NCBI GenBank assembly: GCA_945897655.1
Contig: CAMDHB010000100.1
Location: 1-9,925, forward strand
Length of the DNA: 9,925 bases
Direction of reading: 5' to 3'
Origin: Pseudorhodobacter antarcticus
GTDB lineage: Bacteria; Pseudomonadota; Alphaproteobacteria; Rhodobacterales; Rhodobacteraceae
Shown here: positions 1 through 6,392 of the stretch, piece by piece
Layout: every line of letters starts with the position of its first letter
Numbering within the stretch: the first letter of the stretch is position 1
Notes under the pieces: model-generated
Database searches by the model: none
Seen by the model: only the letters and a program-made list of their open reading frames with translations
Told to the model about the DNA's origin: nothing
Translations under genes and position numbers: made by a program

Positions 1-416
1 CAGACTAGCTCGGTCCGCCCGATGGCCGCCTGCCGGTTTGGCACACCCTGCGGCAGACGGGCCACACAGTCCGCTTCGATCCGGAAGTGGCGTTCGCGGG
101 GCAGAAATTCCTGATGCGGGGGGTTCAGGCCAAAGCTGTCTTGCCGGTCGCCGATCAGCCGCACCAAGCCTTCCCCGCCCAGCCACAGATGCAGCCGCAC
201 TTCGGACAGGGGCCAATGTGCCGGAATTTCAACCTGCGGGTGGCGGAAGGGCAGGGGGGCGCCGCTATCCTGCCATGCGAACCCCTTGGCCACTGGCATG
301 CCGTTCAGCGTCCAATCCTCCAGCGGGATCACCTCACGCGGGACCCAACGCTCCAACTCCTCCAACCGTTTGGCCATCCGGCGCAGGCGCATTTCAAGGG
401 GCAGGTTGCTGGGCAT
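1..416 (-). CDS. alpha-mannosidase (GH38), N-terminal fragment
   Basis: This reading frame is open from an ATG at 416 to the left edge, giving 138 codons with no stop, so only the N-terminus is visible. The start MPSNLPLEMRLRRMAKRLEE is followed by a beta-rich stretch containing LSEVRLHLWLGGEGLVRL, then FGLNPPHQEF, then FRIEADCVARLPQGVPNR. This resembles the N-terminal domain that precedes the catalytic barrel in Ams1-like glycoside hydrolase family 38 alpha-mannosidases, which cleave terminal alpha-mannose residues. The LGGEG, GL(D/N)PxHxEF and VARLPxGxPNR motifs carry the call. No signal peptide is seen, so a cytoplasmic enzyme is likely. A good Shine-Dalgarno sequence (GGAGGAC, complement of 421–427) supports the start. 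The gene lies 102 bp downstream of petR on the same strand, so it may be co-transcribed or have its own promoter. The catalytic domain is outside the window, so activity cannot be judged. Confidence 0.72.
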   Translation of the reverse strand, partial: MPSNLPLEMRLRRMAKRLEELERWVPREVIPLEDWTLNGMPVAKGFAWQDSGAPLPFRHPQVEIPAHWPLSEVRLHLWLGGEGLVRLIGDRQDSFGLNPPHQEFLPRERHFRIEADCVARLPQGVPNRQAAIGRTELV

Positions 417-518
417 GGTCGTCCTCCGTAACGATATGGTGCGACAATGCTGTGCAGCGCGGCACCTGTCCAGAGGTCGAATTTCAGCGGTCCTGCCCGC
501 GGGCGGCCACCCAACCCC

Positions 519-1217
519 TTAATCCGGTTGCAGCATATACCCTTCGCCCCGCACGGTTTGCAGATAGCGGGGCTGCTTGGGGTCATCCTCGATCTTGCGC
601 CTGAGGCGGGTGATCTGCACATCCACGGCGCGGTCCCCGCCGCCCGCCTCACGCTCCAGATCGCCGACCAGTCGCCCACGGGGCACCGGAGCACCGGGTG
701 TGGCGGCAAAGATGCGCATCAACTGCGCCTCGGTCGCGGTCAGGCGGATCAACTCGGCCCCCCGCCACAACTCGCCCCGGTCCGGGTCATAGCGCACAGC
801 GCCCATGTGCAAGGACCGGGCCACAGGTTCAGCGGCCTTCACCTGCGGCACACGGCGCAGAATGGCGTTGATGCGCAGCAGCAATTCCTTGGGTTCGAAG
901 GGCTTGACCAGATAGTCATCTGCCCCCGCCTCCAACCCCTCGATCCGGTTCGATGCCTCGCCCCGGGCGGTCAACAGCAAAATGGGGGTGGCCATCGTGC
1001 GGCGCAGATCGCGGGTCAGGGTGATGCCATCTTCGCCCGGCATCATCACATCCAGCACCAGCAGGTCGAAATCCAATCCCCCCAGCAGCCGCCTGACCTG
1101 AGCCGCATTGCGGGCCGTGGTCACCAGAAACCCGCTGCGGATCAGGAATTTCTGCAACAACCCGCGAATGCGTTCATCATCATCCACCACCAGCAGATGC
1201 GCCTGCAAATCCGTCAT
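519..1217 (-). CDS. petR: OmpR/PhoB-type response regulator, PetR-like
   Basis: A 232-residue two-domain response regulator. The receiver domain (about residues 7–125) has the acidic pocket D12-D13-D14, the phosphoacceptor D56 in LLVLDVMMPGEDG, the switch residue T83 in LLLTARGE and the invariant K105 in DDYLVKPFEPKELL. The C-terminal winged helix (about 130–230) includes AVDVQITRLRRKIEDDPKQP and YLQTVRGEGYML, typical of the OmpR/PhoB DNA-binding domain. The QKFLIRSGFLV stretch and the position directly behind a PetP-like MarR gene match PetR of Rhodobacter capsulatus, which was reported as needed for photosynthetic and respiratory growth. The ATG overlaps the TGA of petP as ATGA, so translation is probably coupled. 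No histidine kinase lies next to it. The assignment to OmpR-family is near certain; the PetR name rests on recalled similarity and gene order. Confidence 0.92.
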   Translation of the reverse strand: MTDLQAHLLVVDDDERIRGLLQKFLIRSGFLVTTARNAAQVRRLLGGLDFDLLVLDVMMPGEDGITLTRDLRRTMATPILLLTARGEASNRIEGLEAGADDYLVKPFEPKELLLRINAILRRVPQVKAAEPVARSLHMGAVRYDPDRGELWRGAELIRLTATEAQLMRIFAATPGAPVPRGRLVGDLEREAGGGDRAVDVQITRLRRKIEDDPKQPRYLQTVRGEGYMLQPD

Positions 1218-1726
1218 GGTGCGCTCTCCCTCGGGGTGGCGATCTGGCCTTGATACTGCCGGCGCATCTCGGGGTCCATCATCGCCTCCAGCACGGTGCG
1301 AAAGCCCTGCACCGCCTGCGGCCCCGCCGCACGGTACGCCGCCCGCATCCGGGCGCGCTGGGCGTCCGACAAGGACCGCTCCAGCGCCGCACCCTTTTCG
1401 GTCAGATACAACCGTCGTTCCCGCTTGTCGGTGCGGCCCACCTTGGCCTCCACCAGCCCATCCTCGAACAGGGTGCGCAACACCCGGTTCAGGCTTTGCT
1501 TGGTCACGCCCAGAATCGCCAAAAGCTGCGACACCGTCAGCCCCGGATTGCGGTTGATGAAATGCACCGCCCGGTGATGGGCGCGGCCATAATCCATCGT
1601 GTCCAGAATGCGGTCCGGGTCGGCGGTGAACCCGCGATAGGCAAAGAACATCGCCTCGATCCCCTTGCGCAACTGCTCATCCGTCAGGAAAAGCAGTCCT
1701 TCGCTGCCGGTGGCATTCTCTGACAT
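1214..1726 (-). CDS. petP: MarR-family transcriptional regulator, PetP-like
   Basis: A 170-residue winged-helix regulator of the MarR family. The central region reads INRNPGLTVSQLLAILGV then TKQSLNRVLRTLFEDGLVEA, a clear helix-turn-helix, followed by the wing VGRTDKRERRLYLTEKG, which holds the DxRxRxxxLTxxG signature of the family. N- and C-terminal helices would form the dimer interface. The N-terminal LTDEQLRKGIEAMFFAYRGF and the neighbouring response regulator match PetP of Rhodobacter capsulatus. I chose the ATG at 1726 rather than an in-frame ATG 18 bp upstream because AGGAGG sits 5 bases before it, and the upstream ATG would place this Shine-Dalgarno inside the coding sequence. The gene overlaps petR by 4 bp and is its probable operon partner. 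A candidate operator lies about 20 bp upstream. Ligand and targets are unknown from sequence. Confidence 0.88.
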   Translation of the reverse strand: MSENATGSEGLLFLTDEQLRKGIEAMFFAYRGFTADPDRILDTMDYGRAHHRAVHFINRNPGLTVSQLLAILGVTKQSLNRVLRTLFEDGLVEAKVGRTDKRERRLYLTEKGAALERSLSDAQRARMRAAYRAAGPQAVQGFRTVLEAMMDPEMRRQYQGQIATPRESAP

Positions 1727-1741
1727 GGCATCCTCCTGACG

Positions 1742-1763
1742 CAAAGTTACGTCAGCTTTACTG
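1742..1763. promoter_or_regulatory. candidate operator upstream of petP, motif shared with ilvE upstream region
   Basis: The + strand carries CAAAGTTACGTCAGCTTT, with AAAG and CTTT arms at 1743–1746 and 1756–1759 around TTACGTCAG, a weak dyad of the size MarR proteins bind. The 9-mer TACGTCAGC and the preceding CAAA recur at 2381–2394 in front of ilvE. It sits 17–38 bp upstream of the petP start, where autoregulation by a MarR protein would act. The role is inferred; only the sequence match and dyad are seen. Confidence 0.3.
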
Positions 1764-1805
1764 CCATTCCAAGCTCAAACGATGCAGAGGGCACCCGCGC
1801 CGGGA

Positions 1806-2294
1806 TCAGCCCTGTTCGTCCTGACAGGTCAGCACGGCGTCCAGTCCGGCCATCGTGCCGGTCAAGTCTATGCTCAGCACCTCGGCCCCGTCGTGATACA
1901 TCGTCATCGTCTGATACTTCGCGATGCCCATGAAGAAATCAACGCTGTCAAAGGCAATGTCGGCCCCCGGCACATCGTTCAGATACATGCCCTTGGCCTC
2001 ACCCTCATAACTTTCGCCGTCCAGATCAAAGGTCACAGGATATAGGACACCCTCCTCGATCTCACCCCAGGCGGTGTTGAAAACGGTCACGTAACCACCC
2101 CCCGCCACCTGATCGAGGCCGATTCGCACCAGGCTGCCATCCTGAAACTCGCTCTGGATCAGGCAACCATTCCCCAATGAAGGATCAATCAGCACATCCC
2201 AATAGTCCGATGCACCCCACGGCTGCAGGTCTTGTGCCATCGCGCCACTGGCGGCAAGCACCAGAACGCCAGTCGAGAGCAGTCTGCCGATCAT
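1806..2294 (-). CDS. small exported protein of unknown function
   Basis: A 162-residue protein I do not recognise. It begins MIGRLLSTGVLVLAASGAMA-QD, a typical Sec signal peptide with a likely signal peptidase I site after residue 20 (AMA|Q), so the mature protein of about 142 residues is probably periplasmic or secreted. The mature part is acidic, rich in aromatic and beta-branched residues, has no membrane segment, and contains exactly two cysteines (C44 and C157) that could form a disulfide linking its two ends. Motif-like stretches are LGNGCLIQSEFQDGSLVRIG and FDLDGESYEGEAKGMYL. The start is supported by AGGAGA about 7 bases upstream. The gene ends 79 bp before petP and is divergent from ilvE. 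No catalytic motif is apparent. It looks like a native gene by codon use. Confidence 0.8.
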   Translation of the reverse strand: MIGRLLSTGVLVLAASGAMAQDLQPWGASDYWDVLIDPSLGNGCLIQSEFQDGSLVRIGLDQVAGGGYVTVFNTAWGEIEEGVLYPVTFDLDGESYEGEAKGMYLNDVPGADIAFDSVDFFMGIAKYQTMTMYHDGAEVLSIDLTGTMAGLDAVLTCQDEQG

Positions 2295-2380
2295 TCAAGT
2301 CTCCTGTGTCGGACGGTTAACCTTCTCAATTTGAACCAGTTTGGCCAAGTGGACAACCGGAAAGCAGCAGGAGTCTCAGG

Positions 2381-2394
2381 CAAACTACGTCAGC
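2381..2394. promoter_or_regulatory. second copy of the TACGTCAGC motif, upstream of ilvE
   Basis: CAAACTACGTCAGC matches the petP upstream element CAAAGTTACGTCAGC with a one-base gap and a neighbouring change. It ends 4 bp before a TTGACA hexamer, a position suited to an activator or repressor site. The match is direct; regulation by PetP or another factor is conjecture. Confidence 0.28.
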
Positions 2395-2398
2395 CTTG

Positions 2399-2427
2399 TT
2401 GACATTCCCGGACACTACCCGTATCCA
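2399..2427 (+). promoter_or_regulatory. putative sigma70 promoter of ilvE
   Basis: A perfect TTGACA hexamer at 2399–2404 is followed after 17 bp by TATCCA at 2422–2427. The −35 is consensus and the spacing ideal; the −10 is weak (3 of 6), as is common in alphaproteobacteria. Transcription would begin near 2434 and leave a leader of roughly 65 nt before the chosen ilvE start at 2501. Its presence also argues against translation starting at the upstream TTG at 2396. Confidence 0.45.
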
Positions 2428-2500
2428 GCCGGGGATTTCACGCAATATTATGTCCGAAACGGACCTAATAGACGCAACATTCGCAAAGCGGGAGGCCGAG

Positions 2501-3367
2501 ATGGCAGGATATGGCGATCGCGACGGGTTCATCTGGATGGACGGCAAACTGGTGGATTGGCGCGGTGCCAATGTGCATATTCTGACCCATGCGCTGCACT
2601 ATGCCAGCGCTGTGTTTGAGGGCGAGCGCTGCTATAACGGCAAGATCTTCAAATCGCGCGAACATTCCGAACGCCTGCGGATGTCGGGCGAACTGCTGGA
2701 CATGCCCTTGCCCTTTTCGGTCGATGACATCGAAGCCGCCAAGGACGCCGTGCTCAAAGCCAACAACCTGACCGACGCCTATGTCCGCGCCATCGCCTGG
2801 CGCGGCGCGGGTGAGGATATGGGTGTCGCCTCCAAGCGCAACCCGATCCGCCTGGCCGTGGCCTGCTGGACCTGGGGCAGCTATTACGGCGACGCCAAGA
2901 TGAAGGGCGCCAAACTCGACATCGCCAAGTGGAAGCGGCCCTCGCCCGAAACCATCCCCCATGCGGCCAAGGCAGCGGGTCTCTACATGATCTGCACCAT
3001 GTCCAAACACGCGGCCGAGGCGAAGGGTTGTTCTGACGCCATGATGTTCGACTATCGCGGTTATGTGGCCGAGGCGACAGGGGCCAACATCTTCTTCGTC
3101 AAGGACGGCGAGGTTCATACGCCGAAGCCCGACTGCATCCTGAACGGCATCACCCGGCAGACCGTGGTGCAAATGCTGCGCGACATGCAGATCAAGGTGC
3201 ATGAACGCCACATCCTGCCGGAAGAACTGGAAAGCTTCGAACAGTGCTGGCTGACTGGTACCGCGGCAGAAGTCACCCCCGTGGGCCAGATCGGCGACTA
3301 TAACTTCGTGGTGGGCGACCTGACCAAGCGCGTCTCGATGCAATACGAGGCGCTGGTTCGCGCCTGA
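2501..3367 (+). CDS. ilvE: branched-chain amino acid aminotransferase
   Basis: A 288-residue fold-type IV PLP enzyme that interconverts leucine, isoleucine and valine with their 2-oxo acids using glutamate/2-oxoglutarate, the last step of branched-chain synthesis. Seen in order: HILTHALHYASAVFEGERCY near the N-terminus, RAIAWRGAGEDMG at about 97–108, the PLP lysine K157 in PHAAKAAGLYM, the glutamate E191 in GYVAEATGANIFFV, LNGITRQTV at 214–222 and the late LTGTAAEVTPV. All family signatures are intact. The frame stays open upstream to a TTG at 2396, with another ATG at 2450, but the ATG at 2501 has a strong Shine-Dalgarno (GGGAGG, 6 bases away), gives the usual family length and begins MAGYGDRDGFIWMDG as in relatives. 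The gene stands alone, with a promoter upstream and a strong hairpin behind it. Confidence 0.95.
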   Translation: MAGYGDRDGFIWMDGKLVDWRGANVHILTHALHYASAVFEGERCYNGKIFKSREHSERLRMSGELLDMPLPFSVDDIEAAKDAVLKANNLTDAYVRAIAWRGAGEDMGVASKRNPIRLAVACWTWGSYYGDAKMKGAKLDIAKWKRPSPETIPHAAKAAGLYMICTMSKHAAEAKGCSDAMMFDYRGYVAEATGANIFFVKDGEVHTPKPDCILNGITRQTVVQMLRDMQIKVHERHILPEELESFEQCWLTGTAAEVTPVGQIGDYNFVVGDLTKRVSMQYEALVRA

Positions 3368-3385
3368 CCACCAGCGCAATTCTGT

Positions 3386-3410
3386 CCCGGGCCAGTCCGT
3401 GTGGCCCGGG
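3386..3410 (+). terminator. hairpin downstream of ilvE, probable terminator
   Basis: A perfect inverted repeat, CCCGGGCCA (3386–3394) and TGGCCCGGG (3402–3410) with a 7-base loop, begins 18 bp after the ilvE stop. The stem is very stable. There is no proper T-run behind it (CGTCATT), so it is either a weak intrinsic terminator or a 3' stabilising structure. Confidence 0.55.
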
Positions 3411-3727
3411 CGTCATTCGGGCCATATCCGTAGGATCAATGCCCGCCCCTTGCTGCCAAAGCGTCAGCACCCCCTTAATCCCCCCGATAGAATTAGAAAC
3501 AAAATGGCAACTTTTCGGCTTGGCCAGGCGAAAAGTAAGAAACGATTCATACCTTGGTCCTAGACATATCCCATGCCTGCCGCTTTGGCCGGGAATCGAC
3601 CGTCTCGCCCCCCCGGACCCGGCAACCAACAACCAGATTTCACCCCCGGCTGATCACCAATGCCGGGGCGCCTGACCACCATCTGCCATCCCGGCAGAGC
3701 GAAACCTTGTCCATCCCAGAGGGTACC
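3411..3727. other. gene-free region upstream of the dehydrogenase
   Basis: About 320 bp without a credible gene. The open frame entering the dehydrogenase from 3554 has no start signal and an atypical composition. The stretch 3474–3550 is noticeably more AT-rich than its surroundings and holds the inverted repeat at 3510–3536, which suggests a promoter and regulatory region for the dehydrogenase. I could not settle on convincing −35/−10 hexamers. The 3' part, 3590–3727, is C-rich with little structure and would be a long leader. Confidence 0.5.
3510..3536. promoter_or_regulatory. inverted repeat in the dehydrogenase upstream region
   Basis: ACTTTTCG (3510–3517) and CGAAAAGT (3529–3536) are perfect 8-bp inverted arms around an 11-base centre that itself contains the palindrome TGGCCA. 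It lies about 190 bp upstream of the dehydrogenase start within an AT-rich patch. It could be an operator for a dimeric regulator. A terminator is less likely, because a T-run does not follow on either strand. Confidence 0.4.
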
Positions 3728-5053
3728 ATGTCCGAACTTACGCCCGTCAGCTATTCGACACTGACCCGCCCCAAGATCAAATTCCGGTTCGAGAAGATCG
3801 CCGTGATCGGCCTTGGCCATGCAGGCATTTCCCTTGGCGCGGGTCTGGCAGAGGCTTTCGAATTCGTCACAGGCTTCGACCTGTCCCGCAGGCGGGTGTC
3901 CACGCTGAAGGGCGGCTCTGATGCCAGCGGCGAAGGTGATGATGGCCGCCTGGCGTTTACCTTCAAGATCAGCCGTGACCCCGAGGATATGGCAAATGCC
4001 ACGGTCTATATCGTCACCGTTCCAACCCCGCTGGACGCCACCAACCGCCCCGATTTGGCAGCGCTGAAATCGGCCTGCGACCTTGTCGGCAATTACCTCA
4101 AACGTGGCGATCTGGTCATTTTCGAATCCACCGCCTACCCCGGCGTGACCGAAGAGTATTGTGGCAAGATCCTGACCCAGGTCTCTGGCCTGACGCCGCA
4201 GGTTGATTTCAATCTGGGTTATAGCCCCGGGCACATCAGCCCCGGCGACCGGAAGACCACGCTGCAAAACACCGTCAAGATCGTGTCGGCCGACACGCCC
4301 GCCGCGCTGGACCGTGTGGCCGCAATCTATGAAAAGGTCGTCTCAGCCGGGCTTTACCGTGCCTCCTCGATCAAGGTCGCGGAAGCGGCCAAGGCGCTGG
4401 AAAGCACGCAGCGCGACCTGAACATCGCCTTGATGAACGAAATGGCGCTGATCTGCGACAAGGTTGGTATCCCCACGCGCGAGGTGATTGATGCAGCCGC
4501 CAGCAAGGGGAGTTTCGTGCCCTTTTACCCCGGTCTGGTTGGCGGGCCTTGCACCGGGGTTGACCCCCATCACCTGGCCGCGCTTTCCGAACAGATCGGC
4601 CACCGCCCCGAGGTTATTCTTGCCGGACGCCGCATGAACGACCGCATGGCCACTCATATCGCCTCGACCGCGCTGAAACTGCTGATGCGGCGCGGCGGCG
4701 ATGTCCGTGCGGCCAGGATCGGCTTCTTCGGACTGTCGTTCAAGGAAAACGTGCCCGACATCCGCAACTCCAAGGCCATCGACGTGATCCGCGAACTGCA
4801 ATCCTACGCGCTTGAGGTTTTGGTTCATGACCCCATCGTTCCCCAAGGCGATGCGGCGCGGGAAGGGTTGGTGATGTCGGGTCTGGCAGATATGCACGAT
4901 CTGGACATGCTGATCCTGACCGTCCCGCATGAGGGCTATCTGACAGACAAGACCCTGCTGAACCGTCTGGCCAAGGGTGGCATCCTGATGGATGTGAAAT
5001 CGGTCCTGTCGCGCCGGAAACTGCCGGAAGGTTGCACCTACTGGGGGCTTTGA
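3728..5053 (+). CDS. nucleotide-sugar (UDP-glucose/GlcNAc-type) 6-dehydrogenase, divergent active site
   Basis: A 441-residue member of the UDP-glucose/GDP-mannose dehydrogenase family, which oxidise the C6 hydroxyl of an NDP-sugar to a carboxylate with two NAD+. Seen: N-terminal Rossmann motif IAVIGLGHAGISLGAGLAEA with FDLSRRR (about 24–56), TVPTPLDATNRPDL (98–110), FESTAYPGVTEEYCGKIL (132–149), the central helix AEAAKALESTQRDLNIALMN (218–237) with K222, GGPCTGVDP (272–280) with the nucleophile C275 and D279, and the C-terminal GLSFKENVPDIRNSKAIDVI (335–354). The layout best fits the WbpO/TviB/CapL-like branch acting on UDP-sugars. Three normally conserved sites differ: YSPERI reads YSPGHI (165–170), ENTQRD reads ESTQRD (S226), and GGHCIPVDP reads GGPCTGVDP. 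Start chosen at ATG 3728, behind AGAGGG. Substrate is uncertain. Confidence 0.85.
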   Translation: MSELTPVSYSTLTRPKIKFRFEKIAVIGLGHAGISLGAGLAEAFEFVTGFDLSRRRVSTLKGGSDASGEGDDGRLAFTFKISRDPEDMANATVYIVTVPTPLDATNRPDLAALKSACDLVGNYLKRGDLVIFESTAYPGVTEEYCGKILTQVSGLTPQVDFNLGYSPGHISPGDRKTTLQNTVKIVSADTPAALDRVAAIYEKVVSAGLYRASSIKVAEAAKALESTQRDLNIALMNEMALICDKVGIPTREVIDAAASKGSFVPFYPGLVGGPCTGVDPHHLAALSEQIGHRPEVILAGRRMNDRMATHIASTALKLLMRRGGDVRAARIGFFGLSFKENVPDIRNSKAIDVIRELQSYALEVLVHDPIVPQGDAAREGLVMSGLADMHDLDMLILTVPHEGYLTDKTLLNRLAKGGILMDVKSVLSRRKLPEGCTYWGL

Positions 5054-5150
5054 CCGCGAAAGTCCAACCCAACGCGGTTGTCGGCAAGATCGACCTGGCC
5101 AGTCCAGCCGAAACCTGTGCGGCCTTCGGCCCGGGTGAAGCAGAATCAAA

Positions 5151-5168
5151 ATCGCTGCACACAGCGAT
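5151..5168. other. short hairpin between dehydrogenase and epimerase genes
   Basis: ATCGCTG (5151–5157) and CAGCGAT (5162–5168) are perfect inverted arms with the 4-base loop CACA, about 100 bp after the dehydrogenase stop in the 240-bp gap before the epimerase. No T-run follows. It may be an attenuating or mRNA-stabilising hairpin. The rest of the gap (5054–5293) holds no credible gene; an open frame through it lacks a start signal and a recognisable product. Confidence 0.3.
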
Positions 5169-5293
5169 GCCGCGCGATCCAGTCGGACTTGGCGAACTGG
5201 GACAATCCGCCTATTCACACCTCAGGCAGTGCTTCCTGCTCGACCCATCCCTTGGTCGCACCCTCACCCTGTTTCTGAATCGGACCTGATCCC

Positions 5294-6340
5294 ATGCGCA
5301 CCATCCTTGTCACCGGAACCGCCGGTTTCATCGGTTTCCACCTCGCCACCTTTCTGCTGTCCGAAGGGTTCCGCGTCGCGGGCTTTGACGGGATGACCGA
5401 GTATTACGACATCCGAATCAAGCAACGCCGCCACCAGATGCTGCTGCAAAACCCCAATTTCACCTGTGTCGAGGGGATGCTTGAGGATTTTGACACCCTG
5501 CACGGCCTGATCCGCGACACCAAACCCTCGGTCATCGTGCATCTGGCCGCGCAGGCCGGGGTCCGCTATTCCTTGGAAAACCCCCGCGCCTATATGTCGG
5601 CCAATGTCATGGGCACCTTCAACGTGATGGAATGCGCCCGCGAATTTGGTGTGGACCATCTGCTCATGGCCTCGACCTCTTCGGTCTACGGCGGCAATGA
5701 CGTGATGCCATTCATCGAAACCGAACGCACCGAAACCCAGCTGACCCTTTATGCCGCCACCAAAAAGGCCAATGAAAACATGGGGCACTGCTATGCCCAT
5801 CTGTGGAAGATCCCCACCACCATGTTCCGCTTCTTTACCGTCTATGGCCCCTGGGGGCGGCCTGACCTTGCGCTGTTCAAATTCGTCAAGGCGGCCCTGC
5901 AGGGCGAGGCGATTGATGTCTATAACCAAGGCAACATGGCCCGCGATTTCACTTATGTCACCGACCTCGTCCGCTCCATCCGCCTGCTGATCGACACCCC
6001 GCCGGTGGAACCCGCCAGCCGCGATGACATTCTTCCGGGTGACAGCCTCAGCCCTGTGGCACCCTTCCGGGTGGTGAACATCGGCAATGGGACCAAGGTG
6101 CAGCTGCTGGATTTCATCACGGAAATCGAACGCTCGCTGAACTTGCCGATCAAGAAGACCCTGATGGAGATGCAGAAGGGCGATGTTCCGGCCACCTGGG
6201 CCAATTCAGACCTGCTGCACCGGCTGACCGGCTACCGCCCCGAAACCTCGGTGGCAGAAGGCGTGCGCCATTTTGTCGATTGGTATCGAGATTACTACAA
6301 TGTGACGGACGCGGACCTGGCCGCTCTGCGTCAAGGCTAG
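5294..6340 (+). CDS. UDP-glucuronate 4-epimerase-like SDR (CapI/LpsL type)
   Basis: A 348-residue extended short-chain dehydrogenase/reductase. The N-terminal NAD-binding motif TGTAGFIG (7–14) is followed by FDGMTEYYDIRIKQRR, a form typical of UDP-glucuronate 4-epimerases, then HLAAQAGVRYSLENPRAY (83–100), the TSSVYGG catalytic serine region (128–134), and Y153/K157 in YAATKKANE. RFFTVYGPWGRPDLA (179–193) and RDFTYVTDLV are also hallmarks of the CapI/LpsL/GAE branch, which interconverts UDP-glucuronate and UDP-galacturonate in the cytoplasm for polysaccharide or lipopolysaccharide synthesis. All catalytic residues are present and the length is normal. It follows the dehydrogenase on the same strand after 240 bp, so the two probably serve one sugar-nucleotide pathway, though possibly from separate promoters. 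Exact substrate cannot be fixed from sequence. Confidence 0.9.
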   Translation: MRTILVTGTAGFIGFHLATFLLSEGFRVAGFDGMTEYYDIRIKQRRHQMLLQNPNFTCVEGMLEDFDTLHGLIRDTKPSVIVHLAAQAGVRYSLENPRAYMSANVMGTFNVMECAREFGVDHLLMASTSSVYGGNDVMPFIETERTETQLTLYAATKKANENMGHCYAHLWKIPTTMFRFFTVYGPWGRPDLALFKFVKAALQGEAIDVYNQGNMARDFTYVTDLVRSIRLLIDTPPVEPASRDDILPGDSLSPVAPFRVVNIGNGTKVQLLDFITEIERSLNLPIKKTLMEMQKGDVPATWANSDLLHRLTGYRPETSVAEGVRHFVDWYRDYYNVTDADLAALRQG

Positions 6341-6365
6341 GCCACCCGATGGCCGGGGGGGTGAT

Positions 6366-6386
6366 GGGCGGGGTTGCCCCCCGCCC
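6366..6386. terminator. hairpin between convergent epimerase and secB genes
   Basis: GGGCGGGG (6366–6373) and CCCCGCCC (6379–6386) form a perfect 8-bp GC stem with a 5-base loop, lying in the 52-bp gap between the convergent genes. It can form in transcripts from both sides and so probably acts as a shared terminator. Neither side has a clear U-run, which lowers confidence. Confidence 0.5.
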
Positions 6387-6392
6387 AAAGCC

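Noticed and set aside
447..1253. Long open frame on the plus strand opposite petR
   Set aside because: Antisense shadow of petR: Gln/His/Pro-rich, no domain, while the petR frame has a full response-regulator signature.
2396..2500. Upstream extension of ilvE from the TTG at 2396 or the ATG at 2450
   Set aside because: No good Shine-Dalgarno at either; the TTG lies in the putative promoter, and the ATG at 2501 has GGGAGG and gives the family length and N-terminus.
2465..3379. Long open frame on the minus strand opposite ilvE
   Set aside because: It mirrors ilvE in GC-rich DNA, is rich in His/Gly/Arg, and has no recognisable domain; ilvE itself is certain.
515..3481. Repeated 11-mer CCCCTTAATCC at 515–525 and 3471–3481
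   Set aside because: One copy spans the petR stop codon; with C-rich flanks the match is probably chance, and no second half-site supports a CtrA-type operator.
3554..3727. N-terminal extension of the dehydrogenase
   Set aside because: It is Pro/Arg/Ser-rich without any family similarity, and the frame is open by chance; the ATG at 3728 has a Shine-Dalgarno.
5032..5289. Open frame of 85 codons in the gap before the epimerase
   Set aside because: It overlaps the end of the dehydrogenase out of frame, has no ribosome-binding site or recognisable product, and its composition is not convincing.
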